15,258 nt of DNA, taken from NCBI GenBank assembly GCA_964517355.1, contig CAZFCK010000109.1:1-15258 (forward strand). The letters are read 5' to 3'. A program made the position numbers and the translations under genes. Source of the stretch: CAZFCK01 sp964517355. Its GTDB lineage: Bacteria > Desulfobacterota > Desulfovibrionia > Desulfovibrionales > Desulfovibrionaceae. The notes beneath the pieces are model-generated. The model was not told the DNA's origin, did not search any database, and saw only the letters and a program-made list of their open reading frames with translations. The first letter of the stretch is position 1; each line of letters starts with the position of its first letter. Shown here piece after piece: positions 6,207-13,841 of this stretch.

Positions 6207-8615
6207 TCAACTCCGAACAACAAGTTGCTCCGCCAAACGCACTGCGCTTACAGCGTCCAGGGCGTGCCCGTCGGCCCCGATGGATACGGAAAACGCCTCG
6301 GTCACCACTGCGCCGCCGATCATGACTTTTACGGAAAGGCCTTGTTCGCGCACCATCTCTATCACATCGCGCATCCGCACCATGGTTGTGGTCATAAGCG
6401 CGGAAAGGCCTATGAGTTGGGCGCGATGCTTTCTGGCTGCAGCCACGATATCAGCCGCGGGGACGTTTTTCCCCAAATCCACGACATCGAAGCCGTGGTT
6501 GCGCAACATAAGAATAACTATATTCTTGCCGATATCATGAATATCGCCCTCCACTGTCGCCATAATGATCACCGGGCGGCTTTCAGTGCCGGCCTGCTCC
6601 TCCAGCAACGGTTTAAGACGGCCAAAGGCCCGTTGCATGGTTTCCGCGGACTGGATCAGCTGGGGCAAAAAGCATTCCCGCCGCTCATAGCGGTCGCCGA
6701 CCTTGTTGATGGCCGGGATGAGATGATCGTTGACCAGGTCGAAGGGGCGCGCCCCATTTTGTAACGCATGGTCCAGCAAATCAAGAATGGAATCTTTTTC
6801 TCCCTGAATAACGGCCTGTTCCAATGTTTTGGCCTTGGCTTTCTTTACCGGCCCCCCACCTGCCGTCCCGCCGCCTTCACCGGGTTTCCAGGTGGAAAAG
6901 GAATGGATGAACGCCTCTGCCTGCGGATCGCGGGCAAGCAGGACTTCGCCCGCGAGAAGTGCTTCGCGCAACAATGGTGCGCTGGGGTTGGCGATACACG
7001 CAGTCAATCCCCGAGCCATGGACATGCTCAAAAACGTGCTGTTGAGCAACGGACGGGCAGGCAAACCGAACGATATGTTGGACAAGCCGAAAACCGTGGG
7101 CAATCCCAAGGTTCTGCTGCAATAGTCGATGGTTTCCAGGCACGCCCTGGCCGCCTCGGATTTGGATGAAACTGTGAGCGCCAGAACGTCAATCATCAGC
7201 AATCGTTTCGGCAATCCCAAATCCAGGGCCTGTTGCACCAGGCGGTCGATGATCGCGATGCGTTCCTTGGCGGTGACAGGCAAATGCTTGCCTTCAAGAG
7301 GCAGCAAAATACATGGGGCGCCGTACAATCTACACAACGGTCCCAGCAACTCCATGCGTCCTTCCTCACCGCTGATGGAATTGACCAGAGGCGCCCCCGG
7401 ATAGGCCTCCAAGCCGGTCCGCACCGCTTCAGGGTCAGAGGTATCCAGGCACAGAGGCGTTTGATGCCGCGCCACCAGGGTATGCACAAGCTCCGGCAGC
7501 AAAGTGGATTCCTCGATCATTGCCGCGCCCACGTTGACATCCAACACATGGGCGCCCATGTTGATCTGTTCCTCGGCGAACTGCAGGGCGGTATGGAACT
7601 GCCCTTCCTGCAATTCGGCCGTAAGCTGCTTTTTCCCCGTGGGGTTGATCCGTTCACCGATCAGCACGGTGGGCAAATCCACGCCAACAGGCACCGAGAT
7701 GGTGCGCGAGGTGATGACCATGCATTCTGACGGCGCCACGGCGGGACGGGACACGCTCATGGAGGAAACAGCGCCGGCCAGGGCGCGGATATGCTCAGGA
7801 CCGGTGCCGCAACACCCCCCGACAAGAGAAGCGCCCAATTCCACAAGCTTGACGCATTGTTCCGCGAACTCCTGCGGTCTCATGGTGAAAACCGTTTTCT
7901 CACCTTCAAGCACGGGCAATCCGGCATTGGGATATACCAGCAGAGGTGTGGACAATCTGGGCAGCATGGCGCGCACGATGTCTACGAACTGCGCGGGTCC
8001 GGCGCTACAGTTCGTGGCCACGACGTCCACCCCCATGTTCTGCATGGAGTCCACAAAGGTCAAGGGATCGGTGCCGGTCAGACACGTTCCTTTGTCGAAC
8101 GTCATGGAAACGCCCACGGGCAGGGAACACACCTCCCGCGCCGCCACAACCGCGGCCCGCGCTTCGGCCAGGTCGAAATGCGTTTCGGCCAAAATGAAAT
8201 CCGCTCCACCTTGTACAAGTCCTTTGATCTGTTCGGCAAAGGCCTTGACGAGGTCACGGAATTCAAGATCACCCATGGGGCGCACAAAATGCCCAGTCGG
8301 CCCCACGCCTCCCGCGACCCAGGCCCTGTCTCCCGCGGCTTCGCGGGCGAGTTCCGCCATCCGGCGGTTGCAGGCCACGACATCTAAAGATGACGGGAGT
8401 TTAAAATGCGTGGCGCCAAAAGTGTTCGTGGTGATGATCTGCGAGCCGGCAGCCACATATAGTTGATGTACTTCTTTAACGGCTTGAGGTTGCCGCCAAC
8501 CGAACTCCTCAGGCGACATGCCCGCCGGCATCCCTTTTTGTTGTAAAAGAGTTCCCATTGCGCCATCTGAAACAATAATACTTGACTCTCGTAGAGCTTT
8601 GCGAAATTCGTTCAT
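6207..8615 (-). CDS. metH: Cobalamin-dependent methionine synthase lacking the reactivation domain
   Basis: Transfers a methyl group from methyltetrahydrofolate to homocysteine via cobalamin, making methionine. The ATG at 8613-8615 (MNEFRKALRES) gives 802 residues; an in-frame GTG at 8642 would add 9 residues with no better ribosome site. In order: homocysteine-binding barrel (about 8-290) with zinc ligands Cys203, Cys268 and Cys269 (VGGCCGTGPEH); pterin-binding barrel (about 315-560, GERINPTG, DVNVGAAM); a Gly-rich linker; the cobalamin cap and Rossmann domain (about 600-800) with the lower axial ligand His693 in DIHDIG. The protein stops after the B12 domain, about 400 residues short of E. 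coli MetH, so the AdoMet reactivation domain is absent. No cobalamin or SAM riboswitch is recognisable upstream. Divergent from rpoH. Confidence 0.95.
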   Translation of the reverse strand: MNEFRKALRESSIIVSDGAMGTLLQQKGMPAGMSPEEFGWRQPQAVKEVHQLYVAAGSQIITTNTFGATHFKLPSSLDVVACNRRMAELAREAAGDRAWVAGGVGPTGHFVRPMGDLEFRDLVKAFAEQIKGLVQGGADFILAETHFDLAEARAAVVAAREVCSLPVGVSMTFDKGTCLTGTDPLTFVDSMQNMGVDVVATNCSAGPAQFVDIVRAMLPRLSTPLLVYPNAGLPVLEGEKTVFTMRPQEFAEQCVKLVELGASLVGGCCGTGPEHIRALAGAVSSMSVSRPAVAPSECMVITSRTISVPVGVDLPTVLIGERINPTGKKQLTAELQEGQFHTALQFAEEQINMGAHVLDVNVGAAMIEESTLLPELVHTLVARHQTPLCLDTSDPEAVRTGLEAYPGAPLVNSISGEEGRMELLGPLCRLYGAPCILLPLEGKHLPVTAKERIAIIDRLVQQALDLGLPKRLLMIDVLALTVSSKSEAARACLETIDYCSRTLGLPTVFGLSNISFGLPARPLLNSTFLSMSMARGLTACIANPSAPLLREALLAGEVLLARDPQAEAFIHSFSTWKPGEGGGTAGGGPVKKAKAKTLEQAVIQGEKDSILDLLDHALQNGARPFDLVNDHLIPAINKVGDRYERRECFLPQLIQSAETMQRAFGRLKPLLEEQAGTESRPVIIMATVEGDIHDIGKNIVILMLRNHGFDVVDLGKNVPAADIVAAARKHRAQLIGLSALMTTTMVRMRDVIEMVREQGLSVKVMIGGAVVTEAFSVSIGADGHALDAVSAVRLAEQLVVRS

Positions 8616-8750
8616 AGTGCTATATGGGTTTTTGGGCGACACGGCAGCCTGCGAATCCCAGCCGTCAAAACTCCGTGCCCTGACAGGGGGGCGCTACGCT
8701 CGGCAATGTCGCGAATAAGAGGTGAATATACGTCCCTCTACTGAAATTCA

Positions 8751-8779
8751 TTGAAAAGGACAAACAAAAACTATAGCAT
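8751..8779 (+). promoter_or_regulatory. Putative sigma-70 promoter for rpoH
   Basis: TTGAAA (8751-8756, 5 of 6 consensus), a 17-base spacer and TAGCAT (8774-8779, 4 of 6). This gives an AT-rich leader of about 50 bases before the ATG at 8837. It lies in the 221-base divergent region 8616-8836 between metH and rpoH. On the minus strand only a -10-like TATATT (8730-8725), without a matching -35 box, could serve metH. Confidence 0.35.
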
Positions 8780-8836
8780 GTTTTTTTGTCTTTACTTCCA
8801 AAGCATAAAATTATTATTTTACGTTAAGCTGCAAGA

Positions 8837-9985
8837 ATGAGCAAGAGGCCCATGCCAACAAAAAAACACGACGTTACCGAAAAGCGACGCCGGACCACTG
8901 AGGCCGCTCCTGACCAGGGGCAGCCCCGTATAGTGTTGGACCCAGAGCTCGACAACGGTCCTGAAATGCACCGGGATAATTCCGGCGACGACTCTATCGA
9001 CATCCTTGAAGATGATAATGACGGCGAACTGTCCGCCGATGACGACATTGCCGATGACGACATTGAGGATAAAAAAGACGATCCCGGACCGCTGACCCTG
9101 CCCATACCCAGCGGCCGCGGCTCGCAGACTCGCGACCCCCTGCGTTTGTACCTCCGTGAAGTCAGCAAGTTTCCCATGCTTGAACCGGACGAGGAATTCA
9201 CCCTGGCCCGCCGTGTGCAACAACATAATGATAATGACGCCGCTTTCAGGCTTGTCTCCTCCCACCTGCGCCTGGTGGTGAAAATCGCCATGGATTTTCA
9301 ACGCCGCTGGATGCAAAATGTGCTCGACTTGATTCAAGAAGGCAATGTGGGGCTCATGCGTGCCGTCCAGAAATTCGATCCGGAAAAAGGGATTAAATTT
9401 TCCTATTACGCTTCATTTTGGATCAAGGCATATATCCTGAAATTCATCATGGATAACTGGCGGTTGGTAAAAATAGGCACGACCCAGGCACAACGGAAAC
9501 TTTTTTACAATCTGAACAAGGAACGTCAAAGGCTGCAAGCTCTCGGCTATGATGCGGATGCGACCACCCTTTCCCAGAACCTCAACGTGAGCGAGGCGCA
9601 GATCCAGGAAATGGAACAGCGCATGGGCTCCAACGACATGTCCCTGGACATCACCCTGGGAGAAGATTCCACAACAACGCGGCTGGACGTGCTCCCCGCC
9701 CTCGAACCCGGCATAGAAGAAACCCTGGCCCGTAGCGAAATTTCTCAGGCCCTGCAAGAACACCTGGAATCCATTTTACCCGAGCTTAACGACAAGGAAC
9801 GTGAAATACTCGAAAAAAGACTGTTGGCTGAACAGCCTGTAACTCTCCGTGAAATTGGAGAAAAGTACGGCATCACCAGGGAACGGGTACGTCAGCTCGA
9901 GTCTCGGCTATTGCAAAAATTACGTAGTCACCTTACCAAAAACATTGATGATTTTTCAAAAGACTGGATTAGCGACGAGGAATAG
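8837..9985 (+). CDS. rpoH: RNA polymerase sigma factor RpoH-type (sigma-32)
   Basis: Alternative sigma factor expected to direct heat-shock transcription. It has 382 residues, against about 285 in E. coli. Residues 1-95 are a low-complexity, strongly acidic extension (runs such as ADDDIADDDIEDKKDD at about 67-82). Core regions follow: region 1.2 (100-130, DPLRLYLREVSKFPML), region 2 (139-208, DLIQEGNVGLMRAVQKFD and the FSYYASFWIKAYI segment), the RpoH-box hallmark QRKLFYNL (219-226), and region 4 (about 305-366) with its helix-turn-helix VTLREIGEKYGITRERVRQL. The RpoH box separates it from RpoD and RpoS. The ribosome site is weak; a second ATG six codons in is a possible start. First gene of a plus-strand run with two lipoproteins and rpiB. 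Confidence 0.9.
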   Translation: MSKRPMPTKKHDVTEKRRRTTEAAPDQGQPRIVLDPELDNGPEMHRDNSGDDSIDILEDDNDGELSADDDIADDDIEDKKDDPGPLTLPIPSGRGSQTRDPLRLYLREVSKFPMLEPDEEFTLARRVQQHNDNDAAFRLVSSHLRLVVKIAMDFQRRWMQNVLDLIQEGNVGLMRAVQKFDPEKGIKFSYYASFWIKAYILKFIMDNWRLVKIGTTQAQRKLFYNLNKERQRLQALGYDADATTLSQNLNVSEAQIQEMEQRMGSNDMSLDITLGEDSTTTRLDVLPALEPGIEETLARSEISQALQEHLESILPELNDKEREILEKRLLAEQPVTLREIGEKYGITRERVRQLESRLLQKLRSHLTKNIDDFSKDWISDEE

Positions 9986-10028
9986 GCACCCCCTTGCCGC
10001 GAACCATGCTTCCAGATGAGCCAACGGC

Positions 10029-10062
10029 TTTTCAGCTAGGAAAAAAATGCGTATCATACGCA
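10029..10062 (+). promoter_or_regulatory. Putative promoter overlapped by a 15-base palindrome
   Basis: TTTTCA (10029-10034, 4 of 6), a 17-base spacer and TATCAT (10052-10057, 5 of 6 consensus). The -10 box lies within the perfect palindrome TGCGTAT-C-ATACGCA (10048-10062), which would suit a repressor or activator operator, or form a small hairpin. The predicted start at about 10064 leaves a leader of about 47 bases before the lipoprotein ATG at 10111, which agrees with that start choice. Confidence 0.35.
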
Positions 10063-10110
10063 ACCATGATACAGTACCTTATACAACGCCGCGTGTTCCT
10101 TACAATAGCC

Positions 10111-11787
10111 ATGCAAAAAAGAATCCGTTTACTATTGTTGCTCCTCTGCCTCGCGGTGCTGGCAACCGCCTGCGCCAAAACACTTGAGGAGCAAATATCG
10201 CCAAAGGACTGGGACCTCTCCTCCGAGGCCTCCTCCACCTATTATTATCTGCTGCTTGAAGACGCCAAGCGGCAAAGTAATGCGACCATTGGCGAATACG
10301 CTCTGGAGCAGCTGCTCCAGACCGGTGGGTCGCCCATGATTTTTATTGAAGCGGCAAATTTCTATTGGCATCAGGGAGATACGGACAAAACCAAAACGGC
10401 GTTGCTGCAAGGCTTGGCCAAATTCCCCCAAAGTCAGGAACTGGAACTCATGCTCGCCCAGTTCTACCTGACGGAAAAACAACTCGACAAAGCCGCCAGC
10501 ACCATCAATTCCTACCTGCGGAAAAATCCCGACGACACGCTCACCAGGCAGGAATTGGCGGACATCCTCATTCGCAGTCAGCAATACGAACAGGCTTTCG
10601 AGGTGTTGGAAAACATTCCCGAGGAACAACGCACCCCGCTCATCCTTTATTACCTGGCCAAAATCCACGACGGCCTGGGCAGAAGGGCTCAAGCCATTGA
10701 CTTGCTGCAGCAAGCCCTTGAGAAAGATGCTGGGCTCATCGAAGCATGGGCCGAACTGGCCTATCTGTATGAACTTGAACGCAACTTTTCGGCTGCCGAG
10801 GCCGCGTACACCCGCATGCTCGAAATGGGAGAATCCAGCCAGGAGCTGTGGTTGCGGCTGGTCGATCTAAATCTGAAGATGGATAGACCCGGCAAGGCGT
10901 TGTCATTGACCAAGCAGGGCCCTGACGAATTAGGCTTTTTTTTAGGAGCCGGCACGCTGTTTGTGGATCAGGGCTATTACAAATACGCTGAACAAATATT
11001 TCTCCCCCTTTTAAAGAACAATCCGGAATCATATGAAGTATATTTTTATCTCGCCCTGCTCGCCTTCAAAGGCGATAAGGATGTGGACAAGGCTATAGAT
11101 CTGCTGGCCAAGGTTCCCCCTGACAACCGGTTCTACAGCAGAGCGTTGCGCTTTCGCGCGCATTTGCTTTACGAACGCGGCAGCAAAAACGAAGCGAAGA
11201 AACTGGCGCAAGAGGGACGTTCGCTGTTTCCTGAAGACAAGGACTTCTGGACGTTGGAAGCCAGCCTCTACGAAGACGAGGGCAACTTCGAACAGGCCCT
11301 GGAACTCCTTGCACTGGCCCTGAAGCAATGGCCGGATGACGTGGACCTGCTTTTTCTTTACGGCGTGTTGTTGGATAAAACGGATCGCAAGGCCGAGGCC
11401 ATGGACGTGATGGAACGGATCGTCGCCCAAAATAACGATCATGCCGATGCGTTGAATTATTTGGGATACTCGTTGGCCGACAACAATATCGAGTTGGACC
11501 GGGCGTATGCGCTCATAAAAAAAGCTCTGCAACTGAAACCTGATAACGGCTACATTCAGGATTCACTCGCCTGGGTCTACTACCGGAAGGGCAATCTCAA
11601 AGCGGCCTGGGAGGAAGTGCAACGCGCCGTAAGCAATGCCGGGGACGATCCCATCATCTGGGAGCACTACGGCGACATCGCCGCTGCCCTCGGCCATCTG
11701 GAACCCGCTCGCAAAGGATATCACAAGGCCCTGGAGCTCGGCGCTGCAAATGCGGAAGCCATACAGAAAAAACTCAAGGCATTATGA
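10111..11787 (+). CDS. TPR-repeat lipoprotein
   Basis: A 558-residue lipid-anchored protein built of tetratricopeptide repeats, probably an assembly or interaction scaffold at the envelope; exact role unknown. The ATG at 10111 gives a clean lipoprotein signal, MQKRIR plus a poly-Leu core and LATAC with lipid Cys21. Upstream in-frame starts (TTG 9994, ATG 10066) would bury this signal in a long leader. No good ribosome site is seen for any of them. Residue +2 is Ala, not Asp, so the outer membrane is the likely destination if the E. coli Lol rule holds. Repeats run from about 75 to 545 with the A-x-x-L/Y-x-x-x-L/A-x-x-x-P pattern (for example ALNYLGYSLADNNIELDRAY). A 22-base gap to the next lipoprotein suggests co-transcription and a related job. 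Confidence 0.85.
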   Translation: MQKRIRLLLLLLCLAVLATACAKTLEEQISPKDWDLSSEASSTYYYLLLEDAKRQSNATIGEYALEQLLQTGGSPMIFIEAANFYWHQGDTDKTKTALLQGLAKFPQSQELELMLAQFYLTEKQLDKAASTINSYLRKNPDDTLTRQELADILIRSQQYEQAFEVLENIPEEQRTPLILYYLAKIHDGLGRRAQAIDLLQQALEKDAGLIEAWAELAYLYELERNFSAAEAAYTRMLEMGESSQELWLRLVDLNLKMDRPGKALSLTKQGPDELGFFLGAGTLFVDQGYYKYAEQIFLPLLKNNPESYEVYFYLALLAFKGDKDVDKAIDLLAKVPPDNRFYSRALRFRAHLLYERGSKNEAKKLAQEGRSLFPEDKDFWTLEASLYEDEGNFEQALELLALALKQWPDDVDLLFLYGVLLDKTDRKAEAMDVMERIVAQNNDHADALNYLGYSLADNNIELDRAYALIKKALQLKPDNGYIQDSLAWVYYRKGNLKAAWEEVQRAVSNAGDDPIIWEHYGDIAAALGHLEPARKGYHKALELGAANAEAIQKKLKAL

Positions 11788-11809
11788 TAATGCTTTCATA
11801 AGGCGCGCC

Positions 11810-12631
11810 ATGCCACCTTCTCGCCCAAGAACGCTTCGCCACGCCACGCCGTGGCTCGGTATTCTCACACTTCTGATCCTAGGGGCGTGCGCTCCGAAAA
11901 CTATCCCGGAGCCGGACGTGACATCATTGCACCCGGACCGCGTATGGCAGCTTTTTTTGGAGAAGGATCACGGGGGCGCCACGGAATCCATTCAAGCCTT
12001 CAGCTGCAACGCTTCGCTGCATTATGCCGGACAAAAGACAAAAAGCCGCGTCATGCTACATTTTTGGGGCAATCTGGATTACCCTCTGCGCTTGGAACTC
12101 CAAACCGGCCTTGGCTCCACGTTGGCGCTCTGGCGCGAAGACGCCGGAGAATTTCTGGCCTATCTCCCCGATAAGCAAACGGCCTATATTCATATCAACG
12201 GGCGGTTGGGCATGGAGGCCTTCGGCATCAACCTGCCCTTCAATCTCAGGGAACTTGCCTTGCTGCTGAATGGGCGCTATGCCGATCTCCTGCCTGAGCG
12301 TTACACAACGGTCCGCAAAACAAAGCAAGGTGATTACCTCTATACTGTGGTCGGCGAACATCGCCGTTTTTCACTCGTATTGGGTGCGAATGGCGAAATC
12401 AAAGCCATGGGCACCCTGGGAACCGAACCCTGGAGTCTGGAATTCAGCGGCTCACTCGATGATTCCGATTTGCCGGGACTCCCTAAAAAAATCAGCATGC
12501 AGGGAGCAAACGGCGACAAGGCCATATTGTTCATCAAGAAACTTGAACAGCGGCAAAGCCTATGGCCCGCAGATTCCCTCGAATTGGACCTCCCCATTGA
12601 CACAAAAATCATGCTTCTTGAAAACTCGTAA
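11810..12631 (+). CDS. Outer-membrane lipoprotein, LolB/DUF4292-like
   Basis: A 273-residue lipoprotein: signal MPPSRPRTLRHATPWLGILT, then the lipobox LGAC with Cys27 followed by Ala, consistent with outer-membrane sorting. The mature part has the beta-rich pattern of LolB-like proteins: a stretch with FSCNASLHYAG and VMLHFWGN, then YPLRLELQTGLGSTLALWRE, FLAYLPDKQTAYI, and a helix FNLRELALLLNGRY. LolB accepts lipoproteins from LolA and inserts them into the outer membrane. That role is an inference from shape and size; a DUF4292-type protein of unknown function is the alternative. The start at 11810 has AAGG 6 bases upstream. It sits 22 bases after the TPR lipoprotein and 53 before the next gene. 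Confidence 0.7.
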   Translation: MPPSRPRTLRHATPWLGILTLLILGACAPKTIPEPDVTSLHPDRVWQLFLEKDHGGATESIQAFSCNASLHYAGQKTKSRVMLHFWGNLDYPLRLELQTGLGSTLALWREDAGEFLAYLPDKQTAYIHINGRLGMEAFGINLPFNLRELALLLNGRYADLLPERYTTVRKTKQGDYLYTVVGEHRRFSLVLGANGEIKAMGTLGTEPWSLEFSGSLDDSDLPGLPKKISMQGANGDKAILFIKKLEQRQSLWPADSLELDLPIDTKIMLLENS

Positions 12632-12684
12632 CCACTCCAAGAGGCGCAACCTCATCATTATTGGAGATTTTGGAGACCTCACTC

Positions 12685-13041
12685 ATGTCCGACTACACCC
12701 GTGAAGAGAAGAAGCCGAATATTTTCAGCAACTTCTTTTTCGGCTTTCGTATTTTTCTGAGCGAAATGCAGTGGATTGCCCTCTCTTGGCTGCGATCCAA
12801 CGAGTCGAAACAACTTCGCAAACGGTTACAAGAAGAGCACACCGCTCTCGGCGCCGCCATAGCAGATCTTTTTCAAGGACAACCCATATCTGATAATCTT
12901 CCCGGTCTGGACGAGAAGGCGGTTCTGGCCCTTAAGCAAGTTCGTTTTCTCCAGGAAGAATTGCACCATCTGCAAACAGAACGGCAGACCATGCGCGAGG
13001 AATTCATTAATCGACGTAAAAACCGCATAGGACTTTCCTGA
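12685..13041 (+). CDS. Small coiled-coil protein of unknown function
   Basis: Not recognised. The ATG at 12685 (MSDYTREEKKPN) has GGAG about 9 bases upstream and gives 118 residues; an in-frame TTG at 12661 would add 8. Residues about 12-36 are aromatic and hydrophobic (IFSNFFFGFRIFLSEMQWIALSWL), perhaps an amphipathic or membrane-dipping helix. The rest is charged: a helix with KQLRKRLQEEHTALGAAIADLF (broken by a short linker at about 65-75), then a coiled-coil-like helix from about 80 to 112. No signal peptide or catalytic motif is visible. It lies between the lipoprotein and rpiB with gaps of 53 and 45 bases. Confidence 0.75.
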   Translation: MSDYTREEKKPNIFSNFFFGFRIFLSEMQWIALSWLRSNESKQLRKRLQEEHTALGAAIADLFQGQPISDNLPGLDEKAVLALKQVRFLQEELHHLQTERQTMREEFINRRKNRIGLS

Positions 13042-13057
13042 GTTCCATAAAATCGTT

Positions 13058-13071
13058 AGGGGCGCTCCCCT
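13058..13071 (+). other. Short hairpin in the gap before rpiB
   Basis: AGGGG-CGCT-CCCCT, a perfect 5-base-pair stem with a 4-base loop, 15 bases before the rpiB ATG. It has no T run. It could modulate rpiB translation or be chance. Confidence 0.25.
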
Positions 13072-13086
13072 GTTGTGAGAATCTAT

Positions 13087-13518
13087 ATGACTACTCTTTT
13101 TATCGCATCAGACCATGGCGGCTTCACCTTGAAAAAGCACCTTATCGAACATGTGCAAAAAAACGGCTACACCATAGAAGATTTGGGGCCTGAAACCCTC
13201 GAAAGCTGCGATTATCCCGTATTCGCTCAAAAACTCTGCGCTACAGTCAACGACAAGCACGGCTTGGGAATTCTTGTGTGCGGCAGCGGGATAGGCATGT
13301 CCATGGCCGCCAATAAATGTCCCGGCATCCGTGCTGCATTATGTACCAACGAATACATGGCGCGCATGAGCCGTCGCCATAATGACGCCAACGTACTCTG
13401 CCTTGGAGAACGCGTTCTCGGTCTGGACGTGGCAACATCCATCCTCGACGCCTTTCTGGAAAGCACATTCGAAGGGGGGCGCCATTTACGCCGTGTAAGC
13501 ATGTTCAGCACCCCCTAG
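13087..13518 (+). CDS. rpiB: Ribose-5-phosphate isomerase B
   Basis: Interconverts ribose 5-phosphate and ribulose 5-phosphate in the pentose phosphate pathway. The ATG at 13087 gives 143 residues beginning MTTLFIASDHGG, the normal family start; a GTG at 13075 would add four residues. Visible active-site features: Asp9-His10 in SDHGG; YPVFA (43-47); catalytic-base Cys65 in the phosphate/anion loop CGSGIGMSMAANK, where E. coli has CGTGIG; and His98 in RRHNDANVLCLG. The fold is complete. It is the last gene of the rpoH run and is followed by a strong hairpin. Allose-phosphate isomerase activity is possible in this family, but no sugar-specific neighbours point to it. Confidence 0.95.
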   Translation: MTTLFIASDHGGFTLKKHLIEHVQKNGYTIEDLGPETLESCDYPVFAQKLCATVNDKHGLGILVCGSGIGMSMAANKCPGIRAALCTNEYMARMSRRHNDANVLCLGERVLGLDVATSILDAFLESTFEGGRHLRRVSMFSTP

Positions 13519-13529
13519 AGCTGAGTTTT

Positions 13530-13690
13530 CGGGACACCATTCCACATTCCGCCAGGGGGAACGCCCCCCTGGCCCTTCGGATATCGCTGGTTAAAAAACA
13601 TGCCGACAAGTTATCGAGGTCATACGCGTGGAGATTCTTAAGAACCTTTCCCAACGGTTCTTAAGCCGCCGGAGACCTCCACTGAGTTAT
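13530..13690 (+). repeat. Two-hairpin intergenic module, right copy
   Basis: Plus-strand counterpart of 340-170. It shares ATTCCGCCAGGGG, the AACGCCCCCCTGG arm, and the block GGAGATTCTTAAGAACC. The second hairpin here is perfect: CTTAAGAACC (13637-13646), a 9-base loop and GGTTCTTAAG (13656-13665). It begins 12 bases after the rpiB stop. It fills part of the 323-base gene-free gap 13519-13841, in which I see no credible coding sequence. Confidence 0.65.
13551..13573 (+). terminator. Strong GC hairpin after rpiB
   Basis: GCCAGGGGG (13551-13559), a 5-base loop and CCCCCTGGC (13565-13573): nine uninterrupted pairs starting 33 bases after the rpiB stop. No T run follows, so it may pause or protect the transcript end rather than terminate on its own. 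It is the first stem of the two-hairpin module. Confidence 0.45.
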
Positions 13691-13764
13691 AAAACACTCT
13701 GGAAACCTTCAGGGGAAGAGCTTTTTTACAGCGCGCTCTCTCCTCGAATTCTCTTTCCAACAAC

Positions 13765-13794
13765 ATCCGCCACGATAGACGCGGGCGGATCGCC
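13765..13794 (+). promoter_or_regulatory. Overlapping alternative hairpins upstream of glpX
   Basis: ATCCGCC (13765-13771) pairs with GGCGGAT (13784-13790) across a 12-base loop. Alternatively GGCG (13784-13787) pairs with CGCC (13791-13794), followed by TTTCGTTT. The two stems exclude each other, as in an attenuator, and lie 48 bases before the glpX ATG. No leader peptide or ligand site was identified, so this could be coincidence. Confidence 0.25.
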
Positions 13795-13841
13795 TTTCGT
13801 TTGCCAATAATTCCATCATACCAAAAAACAATGAGGCTAGT

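Noticed and set aside
7504..8466. 320-residue plus-strand open frame opposite metH
   Set aside because: It is the antisense shadow of a well-supported metH and has Ser/Thr/Ala/Pro/Arg-rich composition without any motif.
8567..8575. CTGAAACAA box inside metH, as in the dispersed repeat
   Set aside because: It codes conserved residues near the MetH start (IVSDGAMG, other strand) and lacks the second box at 18 bases and the GCGCATTTTC end; chance match.
8616..8836. Cobalamin or SAM riboswitch before metH
   Set aside because: I find no B12-box-like sequence or SAM-riboswitch core on the minus strand, and the region is short and shared with the rpoH promoter.
13628..13810. 60-residue frame between rpiB and glpX
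   Set aside because: It starts inside the hairpin module, has no ribosome site, and loses resemblance to the left copy after about ten residues.
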